From the NCBI RefSeq assembly GCF_009674605.1, contig NZ_WKJO01000003.1:186001-250000 (forward strand): a stretch of DNA of 64,000 nt. The letters run 5' to 3'. Each line of letters opens with the position of its first letter. Positions within the stretch are counted from its first letter, which is position 1. The DNA is from Haloferax litoreum. Its GTDB lineage: Archaea; Halobacteriota; Halobacteria; Halobacteriales; Haloferacaceae. Under the pieces are notes generated by a model. That model saw only the letters and a list, made by a program, of their open reading frames with translations. It did not search any database and had not been told where the DNA came from. A program made the position numbers and the translations under genes. This document shows positions 7,595-16,055 of this stretch, piece after piece.

Positions 7595-8562
7595 CCGGAC
7601 TCCTCGCGTACACTGCTGTCGCCGCCTCACCGAGTGACGTGCTCACTCCACTCCTCGTGTTGAATGCGCTTTCGGGCCTCTTCGATTGGTTCCTCACTAT
7701 CGTCGTCGCGGGGGCGTTCTCGTGGCTTGCAGACGTGGCGGGCCTCGAATTCCTGACGTACCCGTACATGCAACGGGCGTATCTGTCGGTCCTGTGTATC
7801 GGCGTGGTCGGGCCGCTTGTCGGGTCGTTCTTGGTGTATCGTGACTTGTCGATGGTCGGCGACACCCTCGCGCACACCGCCTTCGCCGGCGTCGCAGTCG
7901 CCCTGTTTCTCGATGCGACGCTCGCCCTCTCCGTCCCACCTCTCGTGGGCGCACTCGTCGTGGCGACGATTGCAGCACTCGTCGTGCAAGTCCTCGTCGA
8001 GTACACTGACGCCCGGAGCGACGCCGCACTCGCGATGGTCCTGACCGGTGGGTTCGCACTGGGGAGCGTCCTCATCTCGCTCACCGACGGCGGGATTTCG
8101 GTGGGTATCAATCAGTATCTCTTCGGGTCGCTCGCAACCGTCTCACGCGCCGACGTCGGACTCCTCGTCTCGATGACGCTGGTGGTTGCTGTCGCGGTGA
8201 CTGCGGCGTACCGTCCGTTGTTGTACGTGACGTTCGACGAGACGGCGGCCCGAGCGTCGCGAGTCCACGTGAGAGCCATGAATACACTCCTCTCCATCCT
8301 CACTGCGTTCGTCGTCGTCAGTGCCATGCAAATAATGGGTGTCATCCTCGTCGCGGCACTCCTCGTGATTCCTGTCGTCACTGCGGCACCACTCGGTCGA
8401 AGTTTCAAGGGTTCGCTGCTGTACGGCGTAGTCGCAGCGGAGGTAGCCGGGGTTGCCGGTGTCACACTCGCCTACCTCTATGGAATCACCGCCGGAGGGT
8501 CTATCGTTCTCGTCGCAATCGGTGGGTTCGTCGTGGCCCAGGGTAGTCGTCGAATCTGGTAA
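7591..8562 (+). CDS. Zinc/manganese ABC importer, membrane permease
   Basis: 323 residues with eight to nine membrane segments, of the ZnuB/ABC-3 family. The core begins around FLTYPYMQRAYLSVLCIG and contains GDTLAHTAFAGVAVA, the helix with the conserved histidine found in this family, and later MGVILVAALLVIPVVTA. The GTG start overlaps the ATPase stop (GTGA), so translation is coupled. The first about 50 residues include an extra hydrophobic segment preceding the usual family start. It forms the transmembrane channel of the importer. A strong inverted repeat starts at the first base after the stop. Confidence 0.9.
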   Translation: MTGLLAYTAVAASPSDVLTPLLVLNALSGLFDWFLTIVVAGAFSWLADVAGLEFLTYPYMQRAYLSVLCIGVVGPLVGSFLVYRDLSMVGDTLAHTAFAGVAVALFLDATLALSVPPLVGALVVATIAALVVQVLVEYTDARSDAALAMVLTGGFALGSVLISLTDGGISVGINQYLFGSLATVSRADVGLLVSMTLVVAVAVTAAYRPLLYVTFDETAARASRVHVRAMNTLLSILTAFVVVSAMQIMGVILVAALLVIPVVTAAPLGRSFKGSLLYGVVAAEVAGVAGVTLAYLYGITAGGSIVLVAIGGFVVAQGSRRIW

Positions 8563-8590
8563 CCGAGTGTAAACAGATGTTTACATTCGG
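8563..8590. terminator. 12-base inverted repeat directly after the permease gene
   Basis: CCGAGTGTAAAC and GTTTACATTCGG pair at 11 of 12 positions around AGAT, starting at the base after the stop codon. A few T residues follow. It is most likely a 3' end or transcript-stabilising hairpin of the importer operon; being palindromic (TGTAAAC..GTTTACA) it could instead be a protein-binding site. Confidence 0.5.
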
Positions 8591-8828
8591 TTTCGGATGT
8601 CCCCGTGGAGAGACGAACACGGCGGTGTGAACGGACAAGGCCATTTATATTCAAAATCTGGGTCACGACCGGTTTCGGGGAGGAAAATGCCTTTTGGTAA
8701 TAATTTACAAATGGGTGATAAATCCGACAAAGACAGTATTCTGTGAATCTAACCATGAGGATTATGTTATTATTGTTTATGATACGCGGACGCGAGGTTC
8801 TATACCTACTGTAGTGCTCGATTTTCTC

Positions 8829-9875
8829 ATGACGATTGACAACCCTCTGACTGTTGACGACGAGGCTCCCGATACCGACGGTGGTGTCGACACGGCGGTC
8901 GGACACCGCACCGGCGGGGCGGCGGCGGACACGACGGATGTCCTCGACGACGTGGACGACGTCGACGACGCGACTGACGAGATAGAAGCAGCAGTCGCAG
9001 AACTCTCGGAGGCCTCCGAGACGGTGGCAATCAGCGCTCAAGAGATTAGCGAGTTGGCCACCGTCCAGTCCGAGAACATGCGCGAAGTCGCTGGAGAAGT
9101 CTCGAACCTGAGTGCCAGCGTCGAAGAGATTGCATCGAGTGCCGAACAGACGAAGTCGATGAGCGACCAGGCCCGCGAACTCGCCTCAGAGGGACGTGAG
9201 TCTGCCGACAGTGCGGCGTCTGCGATGGAGACGGTGGACGAGGCAACTTCCGACGTTCACGAGGAAATTCTCGAACTCCGTGAGAAGGTCGACCAAATCG
9301 ACAGCGTCGTCGAAGTCATCAACGAGATTGCGGACCAGACCAACCTCCTCGCACTAAACGCCTCCATCGAGGCCGCACGGGCGGGAGAGGCCGGGTCCGG
9401 GTTCGCCGTGGTCGCAGACGAGGTTAAGAGTCTCGCAGAGCAATCGCGTGAGAGCGTCTCTGAAATCGAGGAAGTTGTCGACGACATCCAGTCGACGACC
9501 AAGACCACCGTCGGGAACATCCAGGAGGCGAACGAGGAGGTCAACGAGGGTATCACGGAAGTCGATTCTGCCGTGTCTGCTCTCCGGAGCATCGACGTGG
9601 CCGTCGAAGAGGCCGCCGAGGGTGCCGAGGAAGTTGCCCGCGCGACCGACCAGCAAGCAGCGAGTACCGAGGAAGTCGCCAGTCTGGTCGACGAGACGTC
9701 CCGCGGTGCAGAGGAAGTCGCGAGCGAAATCAATCAGGTCGCGGCCGCCTCCGAAGAGCAAACTGCGAAAATCGCAGAGGTCGGACTCCTCGTCGAACAC
9801 GTCGACGACGAAGTCGAGACGATAGACGACGACCTCGGCGACGCAAATGACCAACTCGAACAGCGGGGGGCGTAG
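8829..9875 (+). CDS. Soluble chemotaxis transducer (MCP signalling domain only)
   Basis: 348 residues from [14 protein letters not shown]. An ORF extends 45 codons further upstream, but that part is translated from the AT-rich intergenic region, so the later ATG is preferred. There is no transmembrane segment and no recognisable sensor domain: a short acidic N-terminus leads at once into the long coiled-coil MCP signalling domain. The tip that contacts CheA and CheW is clear ([20 protein letters not shown], then [16 protein letters not shown]). Glu/Gln-rich heptads on both sides are methylation candidates. The CheW-like gene begins on the next base after the stop. It probably relays a cytoplasmic or protein-protein signal to the flagellar motor; the input is unknown. 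Confidence 0.9.
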   Translation: MTIDNPLTVDDEAPDTDGGVDTAVGHRTGGAAADTTDVLDDVDDVDDATDEIEAAVAELSEASETVAISAQEISELATVQSENMREVAGEVSNLSASVEEIASSAEQTKSMSDQARELASEGRESADSAASAMETVDEATSDVHEEILELREKVDQIDSVVEVINEIADQTNLLALNASIEAARAGEAGSGFAVVADEVKSLAEQSRESVSEIEEVVDDIQSTTKTTVGNIQEANEEVNEGITEVDSAVSALRSIDVAVEEAAEGAEEVARATDQQAASTEEVASLVDETSRGAEEVASEINQVAAASEEQTAKIAEVGLLVEHVDDEVETIDDDLGDANDQLEQRGA

Positions 9876-10325
9876 ATGGCCGTTGGCGACCACCCGGATG
9901 CAACCCTCGACGAACCGACCCAAGTTCTCGAGTTCACGGTCGGAGACGAACGGTACTGTGTCGTCCTCGACTCGGTCGCAGAGATTATCGACCGTCAGTT
10001 ATCACGGTCACTTCCCGACGCACCGCCGCACGTCGTCGGTGTGATGGACTACCGCGGCGTGACGACCACACTCGTCGACACCGCCCGACTACTCGGCGTC
10101 GGGTCGAATCCTGAGGCGTCGCGCGTCATCGTCTTCGACACAGGCAAAGAGGACGACGACGTCTACGGCTGGCTCGTCGACGAAGTCTATCGTGTCACCG
10201 ACCTCGACCCCTCCGACGTGGACGATTCCCCGTTCGGCGACGACCGTACGCGCGGTATCGTTCGAACTGACGATGGCCTCGTCGTCTGGGTCGACCCCCC
10301 GACCGAATCCCCGTCCAACCCCTAA
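9876..10325 (+). CDS. CheW-domain protein paired with the soluble transducer
   Basis: 149 residues. The CheW fold is recognisable from FTVGDERYCVVLDSVAEIID near the N-terminus, followed by PPHVVGVMDYRGVTTTLVDTARLLG, the loop-strand signature of CheW, and VYGWLVDEVYRVTDL. CheW couples transducers to the kinase CheA. The gene starts directly after the transducer stop with no gap, so the two are co-expressed and this is probably an adaptor for that transducer. The protein ends in an acidic and proline-rich tail. No CheA or other che genes are in the window. Confidence 0.88.
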   Translation: MAVGDHPDATLDEPTQVLEFTVGDERYCVVLDSVAEIIDRQLSRSLPDAPPHVVGVMDYRGVTTTLVDTARLLGVGSNPEASRVIVFDTGKEDDDVYGWLVDEVYRVTDLDPSDVDDSPFGDDRTRGIVRTDDGLVVWVDPPTESPSNP

Positions 10326-10370
10326 CCGCGTCGCTTACTTTCTTGCCCACACAGCCGAATTGACCGACCG

Positions 10371-11681
10371 ATGGAAGCACGCCGGGACTCCGTAGACGCG
10401 TTCGACTCCTTTCGGCAGTTCGTCGGACTCGAACGCGACGTCCTCGTCCTCTCGCTGGCGATGCTCGCGTTCAGTCTCTCGTTTCAGATGACTGGCCGGT
10501 ACATCCCTGAGTACCTTCGCGTCCTCGGCACCGGCGCGACTGTCGTCGGTCTCTACGGGAGCGTCGGAAACCTCATCGGCGCACTCTACCCGTACCCCGG
10601 CGGTGCACTCTCGGACCGCCTCGGGTCTCGGGTCTCGCTCACGCTCTTCGGGACAATCTCGTCTGCCGGGTTCCTCGTCTGGTTCGTCGCACCGTCGGTT
10701 CCGCCAGTGACAGTCGGTGGTCTCTCGCTCGAACCGTGGATTTGGGTGTTCGTCGGCCTGTTTCTCACGCAGGCGTGGAAGTCGTTCGGCCTCGGTGCGA
10801 CGTTCGCCATCGTCAAGCAGAGTGTCCCGCCGTCGCGTCTCGCGATGGGATTCGCCAGTACCGAGATATTCCGCCGCGTCGGATTCCTACTCGGCCCACT
10901 CATCGCTGCCGCGTTGTTGGCCGCGACGGCGTCGTTCGTCGTCGGATTCAAGTACGTCCTCGTCGTCGCCGCAGCGTTCGGTATCGTCGCCACGGTTGCA
11001 CAGCACTTCCTCTACGATGCCAGCGAAGACTCGCTCGGAAAGACGTTCGAGGGCCTCTCGCAACTTCGAACGGACCTGCGGTCGCTTCCTGAGACGCTCC
11101 GTCCACTCCTCGTCGCCGACACACTCGTGCGGTTCGGAAACGGGATGGTGTACGTCTTTTTCGTCATCGTCGTCACCGACTTCCTCGCTGTCGGTTTCTC
11201 CGGGTACGGTGTCTCGCTCCGACCCGACGCGTTCTTCGGTATCCTGCTCGGCGTCGAGATGGTCGTCGCTATCGTGACGAAACTCCCCGTCTCGAAACTC
11301 GCCGAGCGAACGGGACTCAAACCGGTCGTCGCGCTCGGATTCTCGGTCTACGCCGTCTTCCCCGTCCTGCTCATCCTCGCGCCCAGTAACCAGTGGGTGC
11401 TCGTCGCACTCTTCGCGTTCTCGGGACTCCGGTTTGCTGGCCTGCCCGCGCACAAAGCACTCATCGTCGGCCCCGCGGAGAAGAACGCTGGGGGACGAGT
11501 CACTGGCGCGTACTACCTCATTCGGAATACAATCGTCATCCCGAGTGCCGCACTCGGTGGATGGCTCTACGCGTCCAGTCCGACACTCGCGTTCGGTGTC
11601 GCATCGGTAATTGGACTCGTCGGTGTCGCGTATTTTGCGATTCGCGGGAAAGAGTTCGACGCGTACGCGGGAGGGGCGTAA
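10371..11681 (+). CDS. Major facilitator superfamily transporter
   Basis: 436 residues with about twelve hydrophobic segments. The loop between helices 2 and 3 contains PGGALSDRLGSR, the MFS motif A, and the second half repeats the pattern at PVSKLAERTG. The first 20 residues are hydrophilic. The family moves small solutes by proton or sodium coupling or exports drugs; the substrate cannot be told. It starts 45 bases after the CheW gene and ends four bases before the convergent lipoprotein gene. The best-supported start is the ATG at 10371. Confidence 0.85.
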   Translation: MEARRDSVDAFDSFRQFVGLERDVLVLSLAMLAFSLSFQMTGRYIPEYLRVLGTGATVVGLYGSVGNLIGALYPYPGGALSDRLGSRVSLTLFGTISSAGFLVWFVAPSVPPVTVGGLSLEPWIWVFVGLFLTQAWKSFGLGATFAIVKQSVPPSRLAMGFASTEIFRRVGFLLGPLIAAALLAATASFVVGFKYVLVVAAAFGIVATVAQHFLYDASEDSLGKTFEGLSQLRTDLRSLPETLRPLLVADTLVRFGNGMVYVFFVIVVTDFLAVGFSGYGVSLRPDAFFGILLGVEMVVAIVTKLPVSKLAERTGLKPVVALGFSVYAVFPVLLILAPSNQWVLVALFAFSGLRFAGLPAHKALIVGPAEKNAGGRVTGAYYLIRNTIVIPSAALGGWLYASSPTLAFGVASVIGLVGVAYFAIRGKEFDAYAGGA

Positions 11682-11685
11682 CTCG

Positions 11686-12297
11686 CTATTTGGGTGTCTC
11701 CAGGGCGACTTCGAAGTAGTACATCTTCTCGACGTCGCCGTCGAACACGAGGTGGATGAGGGCCTTCTCGCCACCGGGGATGTTGTTGCTCACGTCAGTG
11801 TCTGCGCTGACCCGTGCGCCCGACTCGTCGAACACCGTCCCGACGACGCTCAGGCGTCCAATCGACGATTGGGTCGTCACCGAGAGGCCGACGCTGTAGG
11901 TGCCGGTCTCCTCGTCGACTTTGGCGTAGTTCTGCCACGCCGTGGCGAACGGGAGGTCGGAGGAGACGACGACACCCGGAATCGGTCCCTTCGTCAGTAA
12001 CGTCCCGACGACGTCCGGGTCGGAAGGGTCACGCGTGAAGTCGATTCTGTCTTCGGGCGAGGACTCTGGAACTGGTTCGGGTGTCGCCTCTGCTGTCGGT
12101 TCGGGCGTCGGTTCGGGTGTCGATTCTGGTGTACTGCGATTGTCTGGCGACTCCGTCGCAGTCTGTTGGTCGCCACTCGACACGTCGGCTTGGTTCGATG
12201 CTGGGTCCAGCGTGGTCGGACCGCTTCCCCCACCGAGACACCCTGAGACGAGTGCCATACCTACCCCGACCCCACCCAGAAAGTTGCGTCTGTGCAT
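11686..12297 (-). CDS. Secreted lipoprotein with Pro/Glu/Thr linker
   Basis: 203 residues from MHRRNFLGGVGVG. Tat-like signal HRRNFL, hydrophobic stretch and lipobox VSGC predict a surface lipoprotein. Residues about 45-85 are a low-complexity linker of TPEPTPEP type, and the C-terminal about 115 residues form a beta-rich domain (SVTTQSSIGRLSVVGTVFD) resembling FxLYD-like or Ig-like extracellular domains, a loose comparison only. A TATA-like element 25 bases upstream suggests a leaderless message. It is convergent with the MFS gene. Function unknown. Confidence 0.75.
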   Translation of the reverse strand: MHRRNFLGGVGVGMALVSGCLGGGSGPTTLDPASNQADVSSGDQQTATESPDNRSTPESTPEPTPEPTAEATPEPVPESSPEDRIDFTRDPSDPDVVGTLLTKGPIPGVVVSSDLPFATAWQNYAKVDEETGTYSVGLSVTTQSSIGRLSVVGTVFDESGARVSADTDVSNNIPGGEKALIHLVFDGDVEKMYYFEVALETPK

Positions 12298-12318
12298 GAT
12301 GATACGTACGACGACATG

Positions 12319-12325
12319 TATATTA
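12319..12325 (-). promoter_or_regulatory. TATA box of the lipoprotein gene
   Basis: On the minus strand the element reads TAATATA, centred about 25 bases before the ATG at 12297, which suggests a leaderless transcript. The rest of 12330-12577 holds no gene I can support. Confidence 0.5.
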
Positions 12326-12577
12326 GTTTATGACTGTCCTGATATACAGAACATAATCGAAGGCTGAACGTCCGTCGCCGTTATTCTATTACTAATCGTT
12401 CCAATAACTGAACTGATATGTGTGGGTGGAATCCTCCCGCTTCACCCCCGAACAGAGTTACTGTATGGCTATCGAACCGGAATAGTCGCCTGTGGGCGCT
12501 ACACGGGCTGAATTCGTCTCTGTGCGTCGGGCGAAAATGGGCACAAGATTCAACTTGTCAAACCATCATCTTAGTTC

Positions 12578-13216
12578 ATGGACATTGGGATACTCGGTGC
12601 AGGTCGACTCGGTGGGACGGTGGCCCAGTTGTTCGTCGAGGTAGGGCACCACGTCGCCATCGCGAACACGAGCGGTCCCGACTCCCTGGAAGACCTCTCA
12701 GAGACGTTTGGCTCCAACCTCGACGCCGTCGAGCCAGAACAGGCCGTGGTGTTCGGCGAGGTTGTCTTCCTCGCGCTTCCCTTCAGGAGACGCGCGTCGC
12801 TCCCGGACGCCGACGCCTTCGCGGACAAAGTCGTCGTCGACGCGATGAACCCGTACACGGAGAACTTCCACGTCATCGACCTCGGCGACCGAACGTCTTC
12901 GGAAGTCGTCGCGTCGCAACTGCCCGACGCGCGCGTAGTGAAGGCGTTCAACACGATATACTGGGAGACACTCCGTGATTTCGGCCACCCGGAACTCGAC
13001 GAACCGGAACGATTCGCCATCTTCCTCGCGGGAGACGACGCCGAGGCGAAGGCCGTCGTCGCCGAGTTGATACGTGACATCGGCTTTGGTCCGGTCGATG
13101 TGGGCTCCCTCGCGTCGGGTGGGTCGTTGTTGGAACCGGGTGCAGCCTTGTACAATCGCGAAATATCGACAGCGGAAGCACGCGAGAAGACGCAGGAACT
13201 GTTCGCACGTCGCTGA
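12578..13216 (+). CDS. F420-dependent NADP reductase-like oxidoreductase
   Basis: 212 residues. The N-terminus MDIGILGAGRLGGTVAQLF is a Rossmann dinucleotide-binding loop (GAGRLG), followed by IANTSGPDSL, the region where NADP-phosphate is bound in F420H2:NADP oxidoreductases. KVVVDAMNP and VVKAFNTIYWETL match the COG2085/NpdG family pattern (the AFNT segment is characteristic). These enzymes pass hydride between coenzyme F420 and NADP, or act as related NADP-dependent reductases. The C-terminus contains the family's GSLASGGSLLEPGAALYN. The electron partner cannot be fixed from sequence, so FNO function itself is inference. Confidence 0.8.
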   Translation: MDIGILGAGRLGGTVAQLFVEVGHHVAIANTSGPDSLEDLSETFGSNLDAVEPEQAVVFGEVVFLALPFRRRASLPDADAFADKVVVDAMNPYTENFHVIDLGDRTSSEVVASQLPDARVVKAFNTIYWETLRDFGHPELDEPERFAIFLAGDDAEAKAVVAELIRDIGFGPVDVGSLASGGSLLEPGAALYNREISTAEAREKTQELFARR

Positions 13217-13341
13217 GAAATTCGGCGAGACTGGATTTAACACGATTATTTATAATGTGTTCTCTATTCAACACTCCCCAAACGTATCTTACTTCGTGAC
13301 CTTCACGAATCACTACTGTTCACAAATAGCACGGTTTTAAG

Positions 13342-13365
13342 ACCCGTGAAATCAGAAACACGGGT
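13342..13365. promoter_or_regulatory. 7-base inverted repeat just before the HalOD1 gene
   Basis: ACCCGTG and CACGGGT are perfect arms around a 10-base loop. The TATA-like TTTTAAG at 13334-13340 would start transcription near or within the right arm. The site could be an operator, or a hairpin if the transcript begins upstream. Confidence 0.4.
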
Positions 13366-13375
13366 GTCAAGCACC

Positions 13376-13690
13376 ATGATGGCACAGACGATGCAATGGA
13401 AGGAATCACGGGTAACGTACGAAGAAGAGACTGGGGTGTACCGAATCGACAGAGATACATCCGAGCCTCTGAGTACGAACGTGGTACTGAGTATTGCGGC
13501 AATCGAGGACACCCGTCCGACGCGACTACCGCCACTCGCTCAGACCATCGACCCTGATGCCCTCAACACTGTTTTCGACTGTTCCGAGGACGCGATTCTC
13601 TCCTTTTCGTACGCCGGATATCGAGTGACGGTAGACGCACTCGGCTCCCTCGAAATCGTGTCTCTCGACGACGCACAGCCCCTCCACTAA
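13376..13690 (+). CDS. HalOD1-domain protein
   Basis: 104 residues from the ATG at 13376; a GTG start at 13346 would add ten residues but lies inside the inverted repeat. The core, PPLAQTIDPDALNTVFDC followed by ILSFSYAGYRVTVDALGSLEIV, matches the HalOD1 domain, a small haloarchaeal output domain usually found alone or behind sensor domains in response proteins. There is no sensor here. The role is presumably regulatory, but no biochemical function is established. It stands alone between an oxidoreductase and glmM. Confidence 0.75.
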   Translation: MMAQTMQWKESRVTYEEETGVYRIDRDTSEPLSTNVVLSIAAIEDTRPTRLPPLAQTIDPDALNTVFDCSEDAILSFSYAGYRVTVDALGSLEIVSLDDAQPLH

Positions 13691-13823
13691 CGACAGACCT
13701 CCCAGTATCCGGGCACTCTCTGGGCCGGTCTCTTTTCTGCAACACTGAGTAGGTGTTGCCTGAAAACCTGACACCGAGAGTAGGTGATGTATACCAAAAC
13801 GTTCTGTTCGCGTCAGAATCGAT

Positions 13824-15167
13824 ATGTTCGGAACGAGTGGAATCCGTGGTCCGGTCGGCCGAACCGTGACCGCAGACCTCGCCCTCCGTATCGGCCGCGC
13901 AGTCGGGTGTGATGCCCGGACTGTCGTCATCGGACAAGACGCTCGACTGAGTGGCGACGTCCTCGCGGACGCCGTCAGCGCAGGTGTCCGTGAGTGTGGT
14001 GCTGACGTCGTTCGCCTCGGCGTCGTCTCGACGCCAACTGTCGCCCGTTCCGTCGGATGGCTCGGCGCAGACGCAGGTATCGGAATCACCGCCTCGCACA
14101 ACCCCGCGTCGGACAACGGCCTGAAACTCTGGACGACGAGTGGCCGCGCCTTCGACAAAAGCCAGACCCGCGACATCGTCCATCGGCTCAACCGAAACGA
14201 AGTCTCGCTCGCCGAGTGGGACGAGCTCGGTGAAGAACGCGAGTGGCCCGACGGCCCAACCCGTCACGTCAACCACCTCGTCAACTCCTTCGACTCCTTC
14301 GACTCCTTCGACTCCTTCGACGACGTCGCTATCGCCTTCGACCTCGGCAACGGGACCGGTCGCGTCTCGGTCGATGCACTCTACGAACTCGGAGCGACGG
14401 TCAACACCATCGACGGGCAACGAGACGGTCGCTTCCCTGCTCGAAAGAGTGAACCCAACGCCGAGACGCTCACTGCACTCAGGAAGGTTGTTCCCGCTCT
14501 CGACGCAGACGTTGGACTCGCCCACGATGGAGACGCTGACCGTCTGGTCGCCGTCGACGAGAACGGTGAGTACGTGACCGGCGACTACCTCCTCGCACTC
14601 TTCGCCCGCGATGCAGTCTCACCGGGACAGGCCGTCGCCGTCCCAATCGACACGAGTCTGCTCGTTCAGGACGTCGTCGAGGACGCCGGTGGCTGTGTCA
14701 CCTACACCCCGGTCGGCGACGTACACATCGCTGAGACAGTCGCCAACTCGGGGTACTCCTTCGGCGGTGAACCCTCTGGCGCGTGGATTTGGCCCGACGA
14801 GACGCTTGCCCCGGACGGACACTACGCCGCGTTGAAACTCACTGAACTCGTCGCCCGCGAAGGCCCACTCTCTGAACAGGTCGAATCGCTCGGCGGAGAC
14901 GCCTACACGACGCGCCGGACCAGTCTCTCGTTCGAGAACAAGACCCAGGCGATGGACCGAATCGCCCGTGAAATCCACGCCCAGTACGAAAACGTCGATA
15001 CCATCGACGGAATTCGCGTCGACACCGACGATGGCTGGTTCCTCGTTCGCGCCAGTGGGACCGAACCACTCGTCCGTATCACGGCAGAAGCCCGGGATTC
15101 GTCCGAGGCGGACCGCCTCTTCGAGGAAGCACGCTCTCTCGTCGAGGGTGCACGGGTCGTCGCCTGA
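13824..15167 (+). CDS. glmM: Phosphoglucosamine mutase / phosphomannomutase family
   Basis: 447 residues of the alpha-D-phosphohexomutase family. The active-site serine is Ser91 in GITASHNPAS, the magnesium loop is DGDADR (235-240), the sugar-binding loop is GGEPSGAW, and the phosphate-binding segment near the C-terminus is RASGTEPLVRI. The enzyme interconverts hexosamine-6-phosphate and -1-phosphate, the step between GlmS and GlmU, both encoded nearby. Substrate preference (glucosamine versus mannose or glucose) cannot be proved from sequence; nearby glmS and glmU favour glucosamine. Residues 156-166 are an FDS tripeptide repeat inserted between the first two domains, encoded by a DNA tandem repeat. 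Confidence 0.85.
   Translation: MFGTSGIRGPVGRTVTADLALRIGRAVGCDARTVVIGQDARLSGDVLADAVSAGVRECGADVVRLGVVSTPTVARSVGWLGADAGIGITASHNPASDNGLKLWTTSGRAFDKSQTRDIVHRLNRNEVSLAEWDELGEEREWPDGPTRHVNHLVNSFDSFDSFDSFDDVAIAFDLGNGTGRVSVDALYELGATVNTIDGQRDGRFPARKSEPNAETLTALRKVVPALDADVGLAHDGDADRLVAVDENGEYVTGDYLLALFARDAVSPGQAVAVPIDTSLLVQDVVEDAGGCVTYTPVGDVHIAETVANSGYSFGGEPSGAWIWPDETLAPDGHYAALKLTELVAREGPLSEQVESLGGDAYTTRRTSLSFENKTQAMDRIAREIHAQYENVDTIDGIRVDTDDGWFLVRASGTEPLVRITAEARDSSEADRLFEEARSLVEGARVVA
14289..14321 (+). repeat. In-frame 9-base tandem repeat inside glmM
   Basis: TTCGACTCC is repeated three times, followed by TTCGAC, giving Phe-Asp-Ser units in the protein. The copies are identical, pointing to recent slippage. 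Copy-number change would keep the frame. Confidence 0.9.
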
Positions 15168-15282
15168 GCGCTGTCCCAATCGACTCCCGACCCGTTCCTT
15201 CGAACCTTGCGCTCCTGCGGCGGGTGCCCCACACTTCTCACAGTTTAAATACGATGACGCAGGAGTCAGAACCAACGAACCG

Positions 15283-15888
15283 ATGAACGACGTACCTCCA
15301 CATGCCGCGGCGACACCGAACGAAGTCACTCGACGGACCGCCCTGAAGGCGCTTGCTGGAGGTGCAACCGTCGGCCTCGCTGGGTGTCTCGGTGACGATG
15401 CCGCGTCGAAACCGGCACCAATCGACCTCTCTGGCGGCAAAGAAGACGACCAGGGTGGCATGGTCATCGGCCTCCATGCCGGGCCGAACGGACAAATCTT
15501 CTACCGTGACAATGCGCCAGACGGACACGAAAACCCGGCGTGGTTCCACACGCTGAGTATGGGACTGTTTCCCTACTACTTCGAACACGAGCAGATGGGC
15601 TGGAACGAGACGGCAATCTACGTCACAGACTACTCTGCCGTGGACTATTCGCTTACCAGCGACGGGGGAGACACGTTCATCTCGACGCACACGGGTGCGG
15701 ACACCTTTGGTGACGCCACTCAGATGACCTACGTCGTCGGAAGTGCGGTCCTCGGCGGCATGGGGAGGGACCTGATACCTTTCTCGTCGGCGGACGATGC
15801 CGACGTCTTCGTCGAGGAACACGACGGGTCGACGGTCGGATTCACCGACATCACGGCTGAATGGCTGCGTGGCTACATGCGCTCGTAG
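15283..15888 (+). CDS. NosL-like Tat lipoprotein
   Basis: 201 residues. The N-terminus has the Tat motif TRRTALKAL and lipobox LAGC. The mature part follows the NosL layout: GPNGQIFYRD, then TQMTYVVGSAVLGGMGRDLIPF and a late FTDITAEWL. NosL is a copper-binding accessory protein for nitrous oxide reductase assembly. The usual Cys-Gly-Met position reads Gly-Gly-Met (QGGMVIG), so the copper-binding cysteine is absent, although the methionine and many His remain. No nos genes are in the window. It may be a NosL-fold protein acting with another metal or oxidase. The ATG chosen is the first in frame after a TTTAAAT promoter-like element near 15243-15250. Confidence 0.75.
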   Translation: MNDVPPHAAATPNEVTRRTALKALAGGATVGLAGCLGDDAASKPAPIDLSGGKEDDQGGMVIGLHAGPNGQIFYRDNAPDGHENPAWFHTLSMGLFPYYFEHEQMGWNETAIYVTDYSAVDYSLTSDGGDTFISTHTGADTFGDATQMTYVVGSAVLGGMGRDLIPFSSADDADVFVEEHDGSTVGFTDITAEWLRGYMRS

Positions 15889-15903
15889 GCCTCACGAGAG
15901 GCC
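15888..15903 (+). terminator. Hairpin overlapping the NosL-like stop codon
   Basis: GGCCTC and GAGGCC pair perfectly around ACGA, beginning at the last base of the stop. No T-run follows, so it may be a 3'-end stabiliser rather than a classic terminator. Confidence 0.35.
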
Positions 15904-15968
15904 GATTGCTGCGCTCGTAGCCAAGGGGTACTCGAAAAAGTCGCGACTGGAGGGACTCGCACACGCCT

Positions 15969-15991
15969 GCCACCGGTTCGTGACCGGTGGC
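15969..15991. terminator. 9-base perfect hairpin between convergent genes
   Basis: GCCACCGGT and ACCGGTGGC are perfect arms around TCGTG. It lies between the NosL-like gene and the leftward gene that ends at 16056, so it could act on both transcripts as a bidirectional 3' end. Function is inferred from position. Confidence 0.45.
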
Positions 15992-16055
15992 GATGCACAG
16001 ACGTTCGTCTCTCGTACAGTGGGTGGTGACCGGAAAACGGCGCTCTGGACGGCTC

